64,000 bases of DNA from Arthrobacter burdickii (GCF_030433645.1 NZ_JAROCG010000001.1:372001-436000); one strand, 5' to 3'. Shown: positions 7,565-16,221, numbered from the stretch's first letter. Made by a program: numbers and translations. Notes: generated from the sequence alone by a model not told the origin.

Positions 7565-8117
7565 GATCATCTTCCTGATCGCTAAGAGTGAGGTTCACGC
7601 GCAGCTTGCGTCGGGCGCGATTAATCCGGGAACGAACCGTTCCCAGAGGCACAGCGGTGGCTGTCGCGATGTCCTCGTAGGACAAATCAGCCCATGCCAG
7701 GAGCAGGATCGCGTCCCGATCTATCGCGGGAAGGCCCTGCAGAGCCCGTGCAATGCGGGCCTGATTCCCGGGAGCGTCGAGCCGCTCGTCGACGGCGCCC
7801 AGGAAATCGGGATCCTCCACACGCCCGCCCAGCTTCACCAGGGCCCGCAGCACGCGTTCCTCGGCCCGATGATGTCTACGGAGCAGATTCGTAGCGATCC
7901 CGAACAACCACGGCCGTACCGCACCTGTCGACCCAACGAAATCAAAACGCCCCTCGAAGGCGATCAGGAACGTCTCCGCCATGACATCCTCGGCCACGAA
8001 GTCACCGGCTCGACGGGCCGCGTACCGGTAAATGTCAGGGCCGTGCCGGTCGTAGAGTTCCCCAAAAGCCGCCGGGCCGTAGCGCGACCGCTCAACTATC
8101 TCCGCGTCTGTGTTCAC
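7530..8117 (-). CDS. ECF RNA polymerase sigma factor
   Basis: 195 residues. Region 2 is visible at 18-80 (FGELYDRHGPDIYRYAARR, DVMAETFLIAFE, PWLFGIATNLLRRHHR). Region 4 is at 123-175 (LPAIDRDAILLLAWADLSYE, GTVRSRINRARRKLR). No extra C-terminal domain is present. It heads a three-gene operon with its membrane partner, so it should direct transcription in response to an envelope signal. A GGGGAACC box about 35-42 bp before the start resembles an ECF -35 element and suggests autoregulation. Confidence 0.93.
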   Translation of the reverse strand: MNTDAEIVERSRYGPAAFGELYDRHGPDIYRYAARRAGDFVAEDVMAETFLIAFEGRFDFVGSTGAVRPWLFGIATNLLRRHHRAEERVLRALVKLGGRVEDPDFLGAVDERLDAPGNQARIARALQGLPAIDRDAILLLAWADLSYEDIATATAVPLGTVRSRINRARRKLRVNLTLSDQEDDHGRSAVAPRNA

Positions 8118-8151
8118 ACTCAGTAATGCCCGATCCCTCCGGAAAGTTCAC

Positions 8152-8159
8152 GGTTCCCC
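8152..8159 (-). promoter_or_regulatory. Possible ECF -35 element (GGGGAACC)
   Basis: Minus-strand GGGGAACC about 35 bp before the ECF sigma start. A similar GGAACC precedes the second ECF gene in the window (21565-21570). The -10 element is not clear. Confidence 0.3.
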
Positions 8160-8344
8160 CTAACTTTCTGCAAAAACGTTTTAGCGACACCATCAACCTA
8201 GCCCTCGACCTCAGCGCTAACCGCACTCGGATAAGCGGTCTACTCGACTATGAGTTAGGGATTCAAGGCGCCCGTAGACGATCCTCGAGCGGACACACGT
8301 AAGACCTCGAGTACAGGCGAGAGTCTGCCGTGTTTCGATGAATC

Positions 8345-8767
8345 ATGACCACGATCGAGGTAGTGAAGGCTCAGGACCTAGCGCTGAGCGACGTTCTCGC
8401 GCTCTACAACGCCGTGGAATGGCTTGCCTACACCAAGGATCCGGACACTCTCCAGAAGGCCCTCGAGGGATCGTCGACACTCGTGGCTGCCCGCGATGGT
8501 CAGATGCTCGTCGGGCTTGCTCGCGTGATCTCCGACGGTGCTTCGATCTGCTATCTCCAGGACATCCTCGTCCGGCCGTCACATCATAGGAGGGGCTTAG
8601 GACGTGCTCTCGCTGAGCGAGCCCTCGAACAGTACCCGCACGTGCGGCAGAAGGTTCTCATCACTGATGACGAGCCAAAGCAAAAGGCATTCTACGAAGC
8701 CTTGGGCTACACGCAGACAGACGAATTTGCGGGAGGATCCATCCGAGCTTTCGTGCGGTTTGACTGA
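8345..8767 (+). CDS. GNAT-family N-acetyltransferase
   Basis: 140 residues. The acetyl-CoA site is the segment SHHRRGLGRALAERAL at about 79-94 (motif A, R/Q-x-x-G-x-G/A), preceded by strand CYLQDILVRP. Motif B is FYEALGYTQTD near 118. Size and layout match single-domain GNAT enzymes that acetylate small amines or protein N-termini. The substrate cannot be read from the sequence. It is a single gene. Confidence 0.9.
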   Translation: MTTIEVVKAQDLALSDVLALYNAVEWLAYTKDPDTLQKALEGSSTLVAARDGQMLVGLARVISDGASICYLQDILVRPSHHRRGLGRALAERALEQYPHVRQKVLITDDEPKQKAFYEALGYTQTDEFAGGSIRAFVRFD

Positions 8768-8831
8768 AAGCTACGCGCGAACGGGGATCCTGTCCCGGGC
8801 TGTGCCTCGCCGCAGTACTACGGTGGTCGGT

Positions 8832-9032
8832 ATGCCGAAAAATACGTGGTTAGCGGCCATCGCTCTTCTTCTCATCAACGCTGTGGGCAGCCTCAGCTTC
8901 TTTCTCTTTTCCCTCCCCGAGCGGTCGGAGTGGGGCGACATGACCACCGGAATCATTTGCGGCATCGTGGCGGCGCTTTTGATCATCAACTACAGGAGAA
9001 CCTACAAGTCGGAAGCACATACGCAGTCGTGA
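8832..9032 (+). CDS. Small two-helix membrane protein
   Basis: 66 residues starting MPKNTWLAAIALLLINAVG. The first helix runs to about residue 22, the second is MTTGIICGIVAALLIINY, and a charged tail follows. ATG 8832 is chosen because it gives a start directly before the first helix. No family is recognised. Confidence 0.55.
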   Translation: MPKNTWLAAIALLLINAVGSLSFFLFSLPERSEWGDMTTGIICGIVAALLIINYRRTYKSEAHTQS

Positions 9033-9137
9033 GCTGGAACAGCGTTCAGCGGGATAATTCAATGGGCACGGTTGCAAGCCGATCCTCTTACGAGTCTTGA
9101 CGGAAGTGAGCCGTTGAAGGCTGAGACACACGCTTTG

Positions 9138-9695
9138 ATGATGAGTGAGACCGTGAAAGTAAAGCGCCACGATGATCTAACCGGCCCGGAACTTGTTGTG
9201 CTCCAGCAGCTCTTCGACAACGAATACCTAGGCGATTACGGTCAGTGGAACGCCGACGCCCCCTATGGCTATTCACCGGCAAATTTCCATGTCCTGGGCT
9301 TTCAAGGGACGGTACTAGCGGCACATGTAGGCTTCCAACGTCGCATCATCACCGTGGGCGCCCACGACGTCCTAGTGGCCGGTACAGGAGGCGTGCTAGT
9401 TGATAAGCACGCACGTGGCACTGGTTTCGGCGGCAGAGTTATACGGCACGCTGCACAGGTGATGCGTGATAAAGCCCGAGTCAATTTCGGCTTCCTCGGA
9501 TGCCGGCAAGAGGTAGCGCCGTTCTACGAGTCGGCGGGATGGATTCAGGTTCACTCGAGGGAGCGCTGCTTATCCCGTCTCGACCAGACGTCAGTCCTCG
9601 TATCAGAAGGCGAACCACATCTCATCTGCTCGGCGACACGTGATGCGAGCCAGTGGCCGCAGGGCAACATAGACCTCCGTGGCACACCCTGGTGA
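9138..9695 (+). CDS. AAC(2')/NodA-like GNAT acetyltransferase
   Basis: 185 residues. The arrangement matches chromosomal aminoglycoside 2'-N-acetyltransferases and NodA. It has an early acidic segment (FDNEYLGDYGQW), AAHVGFQRRIITVG (compare AAHAAVIQRRL in mycobacterial AAC(2')), strand AGTGGVLVDKHARGTGFGGRVI with the acetyl-CoA loop, FYESAGW, and a C-terminus ending in an L-R-G-x-x-W pattern like the AAC(2') ending. AAC(2') enzymes acetylate the 2'-amino group of aminoglycosides; NodA N-acylates chito-oligosaccharide. Substrate and resistance phenotype are inference. The start codon (9138 or 9141) is uncertain, as no strong ribosome-binding site is seen. Confidence 0.75.
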   Translation: MMSETVKVKRHDDLTGPELVVLQQLFDNEYLGDYGQWNADAPYGYSPANFHVLGFQGTVLAAHVGFQRRIITVGAHDVLVAGTGGVLVDKHARGTGFGGRVIRHAAQVMRDKARVNFGFLGCRQEVAPFYESAGWIQVHSRERCLSRLDQTSVLVSEGEPHLICSATRDASQWPQGNIDLRGTPW

Positions 9696-9704
9696 CGAGG
9701 ACCT

Positions 9705-9735
9705 GACGTCCCGCTGAGGGATCCTTCAAGGAACA
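9705..9735. repeat. GGATCC-cored element, copy D (degenerate)
   Basis: TGACGTCCCGCTGAGGGATCC is followed by TTCAAGG. The left half matches the family while the right arm is decayed. It lies about 10 bp behind the AAC(2')-like gene. Confidence 0.45.
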
Positions 9736-10126
9736 CCGCCTCACCGTGTGAGGGAGCATGCCCTGGCCGCCCGTTGCGCACCGGCTGATCGTTACTCGGT
9801 TGAGCTGCGAAGAACGCCAATCTCCGGGGAAGCACCGCAGATACTTGGTGCTAGGAGCGATGAGCGCCGACATGCGGGTATCAAGAGCGGGGAAGGAAAC
9901 ATTGTGTGGGGATCTGCTGCTTGGATGCATTTCGGGGCGGGGGAATCCGCCGCCCGGCGAGCTCGTATGGGGAGTGCTTCCGGTGAGGTCGTGAGTGACG
10001 GTGACCGGCCTGACGATTGGAAGGCTGCCGATGGGCCATCACCGTCGCGATTGGACCGGCCCGACTTGAGCGAACAACAAAGCACTCGCCAGGACAAGTA
10101 GCTGGAGCAGCGCCTCAACCACGCTT

Positions 10127-10150
10127 CCCGCATAGGGATCCTTTTGCGGG
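10127..10150. repeat. GGATCC-cored palindrome, copy E
   Basis: Arms CCCGCA and TGCGGG flank a loop with GGATCC at 10136-10141. It stands just before the next GNAT gene. Confidence 0.6.
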
Positions 10151-10185
10151 CAGGAGTCACTAGGGGCGTGCGGTTCAATGGGTCA

Positions 10186-10704
10186 ATGATCCGACTCGCG
10201 CAGGTGGACGACATCAAGTCGCTGTCCGACATCGAGCGGGCCGCTGATGCCGTGTTCCGTAGCGAAGGAATGGCGACCGTCGCTGACGGCGACACGATGC
10301 CGATTCCCGAACTGCTCCGGTACCAACGTGCGGGCAGAGTATGGGTCGACACCGATGAGGTCGATCGACCTATCGCCTACCTCCTCCTGGATGTCATCGA
10401 CGGCTCTGCACACATCGAGCAAGTCTCGGTACATCCATCCCATGCAGGCCGAGGCAAGGGCCGCCAACTCATCGAGGCCGCGGCGGAGTGGGCGAAACAG
10501 CAGGGGCACGCGATGCTGACGCTCACCACTTTCGCTAACGTCCCTTGGAACGCGCCCTACTATGCGCGCCTCGGCTTCGAAATCATCCCACCGGACAAGA
10601 TCACTCCTGGCTTGCGGGAGATTCGGCAACACGAAGCCTCTGCTGGGCTAGATGCCTGGCCTCGCGTCGTCATGCGCCGCACACTTCGGAATCAACTCAA
10701 CTGA
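10186..10704 (+). CDS. GNAT-family N-acetyltransferase
   Basis: 172 residues starting MIRLAQVDDIKSL. The GNAT core is complete: strand AHIEQVSVHPSHAGRGKGRQ carries the acetyl-CoA motif (R-G-x-G-K-G), followed by LIEAAAEWAKQQGHAMLTLTT and the motif B segment APYYARLGFEIIP. The substrate is unknown. ATG 10186 matches the usual distance of the first GNAT strand from the N-terminus; an upstream in-frame ATG at 10144 would add 14 residues with no family support. Single gene. Confidence 0.9.
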   Translation: MIRLAQVDDIKSLSDIERAADAVFRSEGMATVADGDTMPIPELLRYQRAGRVWVDTDEVDRPIAYLLLDVIDGSAHIEQVSVHPSHAGRGKGRQLIEAAAEWAKQQGHAMLTLTTFANVPWNAPYYARLGFEIIPPDKITPGLREIRQHEASAGLDAWPRVVMRRTLRNQLN

Positions 10705-10751
10705 CAAACGGGGCGAAAGCGTCCCGCCCAGGATATTCCACCGCACCTCGG

Positions 10752-11174
10752 TCAACGGATGAGGAGGTTTTCCTGGATCTTGGTCCAACCTTCTTCTTCA
10801 AGGTCGTCGGTGGCGTATCCGTCAGTCACGAGCGTTACGACTTCCGGGATGCCTGTTGTCTGGTTGGTGACTACTTTGCCAGTGCCTGTGCTGCAGGCCG
10901 TTCCCCAAGCCGTCTCATCCTGACCCTTGGTTCGAATCACGCAGAAGCCGTTGTCTTCTTCCGGCTTGGAGATGAAGTAGCTGACTCCGTCGTGCTCAAG
11001 AACCTGTCGCACGGAGTCGACGTCCAAGTCCTGCGTCAGCACATAGCTGGGTAGCTGGTCATCCGATGTAGCCGCGCGGTTGAGGGTCGCAATGTCATCA
11101 CCGCCACTGCACCCAGTAAGGCCTAGGAGACCCACTACCCCCACTGCAAATACCACGCATCGCCCTATGTTCAT
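10752..11174 (-). CDS. Small secreted lipoprotein
   Basis: 140 residues. Signal peptide MNIGRCVVFAVGVVGLLGLTGC ends in the lipobox LTGC. The mature domain of about 118 residues is acidic and contains two Cys (FCVIRTKG, ACSTGTG) that could pair. Sequence such as WGTACSTGTGKVVTNQTTGI suggests a beta-rich fold. No family is recognised. It is monocistronic and convergent with the upstream GNAT gene. Confidence 0.75.
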   Translation of the reverse strand: MNIGRCVVFAVGVVGLLGLTGCSGGDDIATLNRAATSDDQLPSYVLTQDLDVDSVRQVLEHDGVSYFISKPEEDNGFCVIRTKGQDETAWGTACSTGTGKVVTNQTTGIPEVVTLVTDGYATDDLEEEGWTKIQENLLIR

Positions 11175-11428
11175 GAGCCCCCCTTTTTGTGTTGCCGATT
11201 TTTCAGCACGCTACAGGAGCGCAACCCGAACCGAGATTGCAAGGCGGCATTTATGTCCTTCAGCCCGTCCCACTGCGGGATCGTCCTACGGACGTCGAGC
11301 TGACCCGGTGACGACGAGAAAACTGGATCTGTTGCGAAAGCTGTCAGTGCCCCACCGCACCGGAGTAACAACGTCGATCTGAAAAAGCTTTCGAGTCTAG
11401 GAGCATCACCGAATGGGTGCGCTACTGG

Positions 11429-12010
11429 CTATCGATTGAGGAAGTACGCGTGGCCCAGAGCAGCTGAAAGGTTGTCGTTGGTGTACCCAGGAAACCCTGC
11501 TTGCAGTTGTTCCATGTGGGGGCCGTCCCAGGAGCGCCCTACTAGGTTCGAGGCGCTTTTGATGACCTCGTCTGCTTTCTGTTTCGCCGCTTCGATCTCC
11601 TCCGACGAGAAGGTACTGCCAAGCTCGTGCTGTATGTGGATATAGCCGAGGCCGTCCTGGACGTACTGGTGGCCGTATCTCGTGTTGAGAAGATACAAAA
11701 CGAACACTGCGTTTAGCACATCAAGTGTCTTGGCTTCCTCAATTTCCGATCGCCGGCGCCGAAGACCGTCCTGCCTGTGCTCTTCGGCCCATTCCATCGC
11801 GCGGGTGAGCTCGCGCTCATAAGCTTCTGGCGGAAACCCCGGGGCAACGGACTGCATCCGTTCAATAGTTCGTTCCCGAGTCCATCCGCCGTACAAGTGA
11901 CGGCAGGCGTGCCAGTTCGAGCTGGCCCTTATCTGGTCCACTGAATTGGGTGCACTGGCACCGTCGTGGCGTGTTGTGTCTTCCGAGCGATCGTTCTCGT
12001 TCCCCATCAT
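11429..12010 (-). CDS. Hypothetical soluble protein with helical tandem segments
   Basis: 193 residues from ATG 12010, charged and helical. Two segments, AGWTRERTIERMQSVAPGFPPEAYERELTRA-like at about 43-72 and MEQLQAGFPGYTNDNLSAAL at about 168-187, share a pattern (aromatic-Pro-Gly, then Tyr/Asn, then A-x-x-x-A-x-x-Y). This suggests an internally repeated helical unit of about 30 residues. The frame is open up to 12085, but that extension would begin against a GGATCC palindrome and has no ribosome-binding site. Function unknown. Confidence 0.55.
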   Translation of the reverse strand: MMGNENDRSEDTTRHDGASAPNSVDQIRASSNWHACRHLYGGWTRERTIERMQSVAPGFPPEAYERELTRAMEWAEEHRQDGLRRRRSEIEEAKTLDVLNAVFVLYLLNTRYGHQYVQDGLGYIHIQHELGSTFSSEEIEAAKQKADEVIKSASNLVGRSWDGPHMEQLQAGFPGYTNDNLSAALGHAYFLNR

Positions 12011-12078
12011 GCGACTGTAAAGCACTTGGACGACGTGTCCTTCAGCCTGGAGCACATGTTTCGGCTGAGACAGGACGC

Positions 12079-12104
12079 GTCCCACACAAGGATCCTCCTG
12101 CGGG
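12079..12104. repeat. GGATCC-cored palindrome, copy F
   Basis: TCCCACACAA-GGATCC-TCCTGCGGGA. It lies behind the membrane gene ending at 12131 and before the next minus-strand gene. Confidence 0.6.
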
Positions 12105-12130
12105 AATGTCGCTGAGCGGGGAAGATGCGA

Positions 12131-12442
12131 TCAGCGAATGGTGGAGGCAGCGTCCTTCGTGGGTGATTCTTCGCTTGTCTCGCTGTGACGAATGATGAGG
12201 GAAGCCGTGACGAGGATAACGAAGAGTAAGAAGCTAGTAACCAAGAGCACCACGTAGATCAGCGATACCAGCACGGCTGCTGGTGCGGTGTCCCAGATCT
12301 CGGGTAGCGACAGGAAGGTCAAGCTGTTCCCGACGCCGAAGTTCGTGTTGATGAGCGGGCCCAATACAAGCAGAGCGACTGCCGCGACTCCGAACCGCGC
12401 TCCGAACGTCATTGTGGACTTTGCCAGCGTTGCACCAGACAT
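12131..12442 (-). CDS. Small membrane protein
   Basis: 103 residues with two or three hydrophobic segments: FGVAAVALLVLGPLI near 15-30 and a long stretch AAVLVSLIYVVLLVTSFLLF running on to about 85. A polar, Ser/Glu-rich tail follows. No family is recognised. It is transcribed in the same direction as its neighbours but separated from them by palindromes and gaps. Confidence 0.6.
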   Translation of the reverse strand: MSGATLAKSTMTFGARFGVAAVALLVLGPLINTNFGVGNSLTFLSLPEIWDTAPAAVLVSLIYVVLLVTSFLLFVILVTASLIIRHSETSEESPTKDAASTIR

Positions 12443-12626
12443 GTCACTCCTTAGTTCGACCTACGTCTTTGTTCCAAGAAGCGGAACCCCATGTGCCTAA
12501 GTGTGGACCCAGGTAGTTACCACATCAACGTTTCCGCGGGATCGAAACCCACCTGTTAGCCGTACGTCCCATGGCTGAGTGCGGTGAGGAATCCGTCGGC
12601 GAACGGGTTTACTGCTCGACGAGTGC

Positions 12627-13007
12627 TTACCGATTGCTCGCATCGGTCTCAGTGACAAGGTCAATGCGTGTGAGGAGCTCATCGCCGGCCCTAGTCATGG
12701 TCGAGACCGCAGAGGAGGTGACCATAGCAGCGATCACGACAGTCGCGAGAACGGTCATAACGCCGTAGCGGCGTTTGATTGCCAGGACTGTAGCTGTAAC
12801 GACACTCAAGATGGCAATTGTTTGACCGACCACTATTGAGGCCGCCATCCGGAGCGCACTGTCGACGGTGAGCGGCCCGTAGCTATTAAAAGCAGCTAGC
12901 AACACAAACGGAATTACGACAACTCCAAGTATGAGGATCGTGGTGTTACTGATGCGATGAGACCGCTGCAGGGTCGGTGCTTGGTTCGATCCGGCGGGCG
13001 CAGTCAT
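12627..13007 (-). CDS. Small membrane protein
   Basis: 126 residues with four predicted transmembrane helices: ISNTTILILGVVVIPFVLLA, AASIVVGQTIAILSVVTATVL and the last pair around 85-105. A short acidic tail follows. No family is recognised. It is the last gene before the left end of the tni transposon, whose target duplication starts 246 bp beyond its start codon. Confidence 0.6.
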   Translation of the reverse strand: MTAPAGSNQAPTLQRSHRISNTTILILGVVVIPFVLLAAFNSYGPLTVDSALRMAASIVVGQTIAILSVVTATVLAIKRRYGVMTVLATVVIAAMVTSSAVSTMTRAGDELLTRIDLVTETDASNR

Positions 13008-13252
13008 GCGATGAACTTACGGAACTGACTGCTACTAAACCAGATGTCGACAGGATTGACAGGCAAACCTTCACGCGCCCACACGACAAGTTGCTTACCA
13101 GCCAACCCAACTAAAATCGCATCCCTGCGAGCCAACGGTAAGTGCGGTTCTGGTCAGAGCAACTCACCGGCGATCCTCCTCTACGCAAGTCAGAAGGCGC
13201 CCGCAAGCCGGTCCCTCACTGGGACACCTTTCGCCGGCATGGGCGCGGAAGA

Positions 13253-13257
13253 AAAGT
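13253..13257. other. Target-site duplication AAAGT (left copy)
   Basis: These five bases abut the left transposon end. The same AAAGT follows the right end at 27203-27207. Five-base duplications are the rule for Tn5053/Tn402-group transposition. Confidence 0.85.
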
Positions 13258-13360
13258 TGTCATTTCTCGCAGTCGTCTGCACAGGGTGCCGCGCCGTTCC
13301 GGGGTTTGTGCAGGCAAGTATGGGCAGCCGGGTCCTCGCACTCGTCTGCACCAGCCTGCA
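13258..13360 (+). repeat. Left end of the tni transposon
   Basis: TGTCATTTCT... with GTCGTCTGCAC completes the outer 25 bp. Further CTGCAC/GTGCAG repeats occur at about 13311 and 13345, as expected for the several TniA-binding sites inside Tn402-type ends. The resolvase gene stop lies 36 bp further in. Confidence 0.85.
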
Positions 13361-13395
13361 GTTAGGTGATCGGTAGTCGTAGCGGCCGGCAGGGG

Positions 13396-14010
13396 TCACT
13401 TCTTCTTGAGCACCCGTTCGCCGTCCGCCCGGATCTCCCCGGTGGGTGAGACATGCCGGTAGAGCGTCTGGCGGGAGATACCGAGTTCTTTGCAGAGCTC
13501 GCCGATGTTCGTGTCGGGTTTGCCCATGGACGCCATCGCGAAGCGGACCTTCCCTGGTGTCATGGTGAATGGTCGACCACCGACCCGGCCGCGTGCTCGA
13601 GCGGAGGCAAGACCCGCGACGGTCCGCTCGGAGATCAGTTCCCGTTCGAATTCGGCGAGGGCGGCGAAGATCCCGAACACGAGTTTCCCTGCTGCGGTGG
13701 TGGTGTCGATCGCGGCTCCCTGTCCGGTGAGGACTTTCAGTCCGACACCGCGGGCGGTGAGATCGTGGACCGTATTCACCAGGTGGTGCAGGTTCCGGCC
13801 GAGCCGGTCGAGTTTCCACACGATCAACGTGTCCCCGTTCCGCAGTGCTTTCAGGCAGGCGGCGAGTCCGGTGCGGTCGTCCTTCTTGCCCGAGGCGAGG
13901 TCTTCATAGAGCTGGGCCTCGTCGACGCCGGCTTCAAGCAGGGCGTCCCGTTGCGGGTCGGTGGTTTGCGACCCGTCGGACTTCGACACGCGCATGTAGC
14001 CGACGAGCAT
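13396..14010 (-). CDS. tniR: Serine recombinase (TniR-type resolvase)
   Basis: 204 residues. Resolves cointegrates formed during replicative tni transposition. The catalytic domain begins MLVGYMRVSKSDGSQ, with the nucleophile Ser at 9. The active-site Arg cluster lies in WKLDRLGRNLHHLV, and FGIFAALAEFERELISERT forms the long helix E region. The C-terminal HTH is LCKELGISRQTLYRHV. ATG 14010 has AGGAG five bases upstream; an in-frame GTG 15 bases earlier is less likely. It lies last in the tniA-B-Q-R order, next to the left end. A candidate res site lies between it and tniQ. Confidence 0.93.
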   Translation of the reverse strand: MLVGYMRVSKSDGSQTTDPQRDALLEAGVDEAQLYEDLASGKKDDRTGLAACLKALRNGDTLIVWKLDRLGRNLHHLVNTVHDLTARGVGLKVLTGQGAAIDTTTAAGKLVFGIFAALAEFERELISERTVAGLASARARGRVGGRPFTMTPGKVRFAMASMGKPDTNIGELCKELGISRQTLYRHVSPTGEIRADGERVLKKK

Positions 14011-14024
14011 CGGGACTCCTGTCA

Positions 14025-14097
14025 CTTATACGACCGGTTACGGGACAAGCTATGGGTCTAGTGGAACGGAACGGCTAAGTGTCACGTAAGTGTTCAC
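14025..14097. other. Candidate resolution (res) site
   Basis: This short region between resolvase and tniQ contains repeated AAGTGTCAC, TAAGTGTTCACTTA and GTCACTTATA elements in both orientations. In Tn5053 and Tn402 the res site lies immediately upstream of tniR, so position and repeats agree. The exact subsites are not defined. Confidence 0.45.
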
Positions 14098-15318
14098 TTA
14101 TTCTATGGTGCGTGAACGGTTTGAATCGGGGTTATGTGACGAGGGGTAGTCGGTAATTCCGAGGTCGGTGAGCAGTTGGCGTGTTTCATGGTCCCTGTTG
14201 GGGCGGAGGGATAGGAACTGGTAGAGCTTCTCCGCTTCGGCGGGGTCGCTACGGGCCAACGCGATGACTTCGTTGAGGTTGTCGGCTGTGGCCTTCCAAC
14301 GGTCGATTGGTTGGGTCGTTGTGCTCACTGACCGTGTTTCAGGTGTCGATGTTCTGCCGTCACTGATCGGGTGGTGAGGTTCCGTGCGGAAGAGTGCGCC
14401 GTGGACGCCGGCAGATTCGATGCTTCCGTCTTCGAGCATCGCTATGGTGGCTGCGGCCGCTTCGAGGTGCAGTTGCTGTGCTGGCCAGGCGAGGCTTTCA
14501 AAGGGGCGCCAGGGGAGTTGGCCGCCGCGCGGCGGTTGGTCGATGCTCGCCCAGATTCGGCTCAGTGTATGGGAGTGGCGGCGCGAGTGGATGATGGGCG
14601 TGCTTAGCTCGTCGATGATCGTGCGCAGGAGCCGGAACCAGATGCCGGCGTGGACCGGTCGGCGCGGTAGTTGGACGATGCCGTCTGTCAGCGCATCATG
14701 TGTGCGCGCATCCATCGCTTGAACAGCCGGAGGCGCGGGCCGCGATTCCGCCGCACCATCAACCCAGAGGATGCGGGTGTCGACGCTGCGATGAATGACC
14801 TCGAGATAGCAGCCGTGCCGCCGGCACGTGAGTGTGATCGGTAGGTAATGCAAAAGCGTCAGACCGGGAACGGGATGCGGTTCTGTGGCGCAAGCCCGGC
14901 ATGCCCGATAAAGAGGTACGCGAGGAAGCCACGCCCGCCAGCCGTGGGTCGGTGGTAACGGCCGATCCGGGCGCGCGATGAGTACCTGGTGCTGACGCGT
15001 GTAGGTCGTGAACGAATCGGGTCCATCGAACGGTTCGAGGGTATCGAGCAGCCATGGCATGTGCCCGGCAACCGTCATCCGGCGCAGCTCGCCGCGGTGA
15101 AAGCCCGTGCGTTCCTGCAACGCGACGAGCAACGGGACGGGCGGGTCGACGTCGATGTCTGCGTTGTCGACGACGTCGAGGGTGTAATCACCGAGGTTGT
15201 TGGCGAGTAGCTCCTCGAGCCCGATGTGGTGGGCGGCAGCAATGCGGGTCAACCACGATGAGAGTGCTTCGCCGTCGGACGGCGGCGGGTGCAGCGGCCA
15301 CCGCAGTGGGGCGGTCAT
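14098..15318 (-). CDS. tniQ: TniQ transposition protein
   Basis: 406 residues. TniQ/TnsD-family proteins recruit the transposition machinery to the target. The N-terminus has the family pattern WPLHPPPSDGEALSSWLTRI, followed by AAHHIGLEELLANNL. A zinc-binding cluster is visible at about 143-172 (CRACATEPHP, then LTCRRHGCYLEV). The C-terminal half is helical and poorly conserved, and the protein length is normal. Its ATG overlaps the tniB stop (ATGA), so it is co-translated with TniB. Confidence 0.88.
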   Translation of the reverse strand: MTAPLRWPLHPPPSDGEALSSWLTRIAAAHHIGLEELLANNLGDYTLDVVDNADIDVDPPVPLLVALQERTGFHRGELRRMTVAGHMPWLLDTLEPFDGPDSFTTYTRQHQVLIARPDRPLPPTHGWRAWLPRVPLYRACRACATEPHPVPGLTLLHYLPITLTCRRHGCYLEVIHRSVDTRILWVDGAAESRPAPPAVQAMDARTHDALTDGIVQLPRRPVHAGIWFRLLRTIIDELSTPIIHSRRHSHTLSRIWASIDQPPRGGQLPWRPFESLAWPAQQLHLEAAAATIAMLEDGSIESAGVHGALFRTEPHHPISDGRTSTPETRSVSTTTQPIDRWKATADNLNEVIALARSDPAEAEKLYQFLSLRPNRDHETRQLLTDLGITDYPSSHNPDSNRSRTIE

Positions 15319-16220
15319 GCGAGCTCGCGTTCGAACAATCGTCGCCGATCCGTTGGCCCGGTATATGGGGCGAGGAGCAAGGTGGTGCGGTTGATGCTCT
15401 CCTCTCCGGAGTCCAGTGCCGCGATGGCGGCGTCGGTGAGTAACCGGCTCAGTTCACCGATCGTGCCTTCACTTCGGGTGAGAAGGTAGGACGCCATCTC
15501 CACTCCGGCGATGTCCGAGGGCCGGCGCAGCGGGAAGGACGCGGCAAAGCTGGCCAGGAGGGATCTGGTATCGGCGTCGACGTCCCATCGAGGCAGGGTG
15601 AGCGGTTCGAACCGGTTCTCGAGCTGGTCATCCGAGCGGATGGCGAGGTACGCATCCCGGGTGCCGACGCCGACGAGGGGGATCCGTAACTCATTGCCCA
15701 GGAATCTCAGCAGGTTCAGGAACTCCCGGCGAACGGGCACGGTCCCGGAGAGGACATTGTGCAGCTCATCAATGACCAGGACCCGCACCCCAACCGCGCG
15801 CAGCAGCTCGAGTGCGACCTGCTCCAACTCCGCCAGGCGTTGCCTCGGTCGCAGCGGTGTTCCCATCGCGGCGAGAAGTGCGACGTAGAAACGGATCACT
15901 GTCGGATCCGACGGCATCTGTATGACCAGGACCGGGATCTGCTCCCGCTCCGGAAGCGATACCTGCGGATGGGTGCGTCGGAACTTCTCGATGATCATCG
16001 ACTTGCCGTTGTTCGTCGGACCAAGCAGCAACAAGTTCGGCATCCGCTGCTTCGACGGCCACTGGAACAGCGCCTCCAACCGGGCCAACGCAGTGGTAGC
16101 CCGCGTGTAGCCGATCCACCGATCCGCCCGCACATGTGCAACTCTCTCCGCGACAGGAAGCACAGCAAGCCGCTGCGCTGCCGGTGTCAGATGAGACAAA
16201 TTGACCAGGTCATCGTTCAT
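15315..16220 (-). CDS. tniB: TniB AAA+ ATPase of tni transposition
   Basis: 301 residues. TniB is the ATP-dependent target-DNA regulator of tni transposons, analogous to MuB and TnsC. Walker A is GPTNNGKS at 67-74. Walker B is VLVIDELHN at 147-155. Sensor-like VGVGTRDAYLAI follows at about 188-199. ATG 16220 is chosen because it starts 1 bp beyond the tniA stop; the longer frame would begin inside tniA. It is the middle gene of the tniA-tniB-tniQ operon. Confidence 0.92.
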   Translation of the reverse strand: MNDDLVNLSHLTPAAQRLAVLPVAERVAHVRADRWIGYTRATTALARLEALFQWPSKQRMPNLLLLGPTNNGKSMIIEKFRRTHPQVSLPEREQIPVLVIQMPSDPTVIRFYVALLAAMGTPLRPRQRLAELEQVALELLRAVGVRVLVIDELHNVLSGTVPVRREFLNLLRFLGNELRIPLVGVGTRDAYLAIRSDDQLENRFEPLTLPRWDVDADTRSLLASFAASFPLRRPSDIAGVEMASYLLTRSEGTIGELSRLLTDAAIAALDSGEESINRTTLLLAPYTGPTDRRRLFERELA

Positions 16221-16221
16221 C

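Larger units (their letters stand above)
9696..10185. other. Intergenic gap with two GGATCC palindromes only
   Basis: This 490-bp stretch contains the two GGATCC elements. Several overlapping short frames on both strands lack protein-like composition. I see no supportable gene or RNA. Confidence 0.5.

Noticed and set aside
9748..10101. A 117-codon plus-strand frame between two acetyltransferase genes.
   Set aside because: Overlapping frames on both strands are equally open, composition is not protein-like and no ribosome-binding site or motif is seen.
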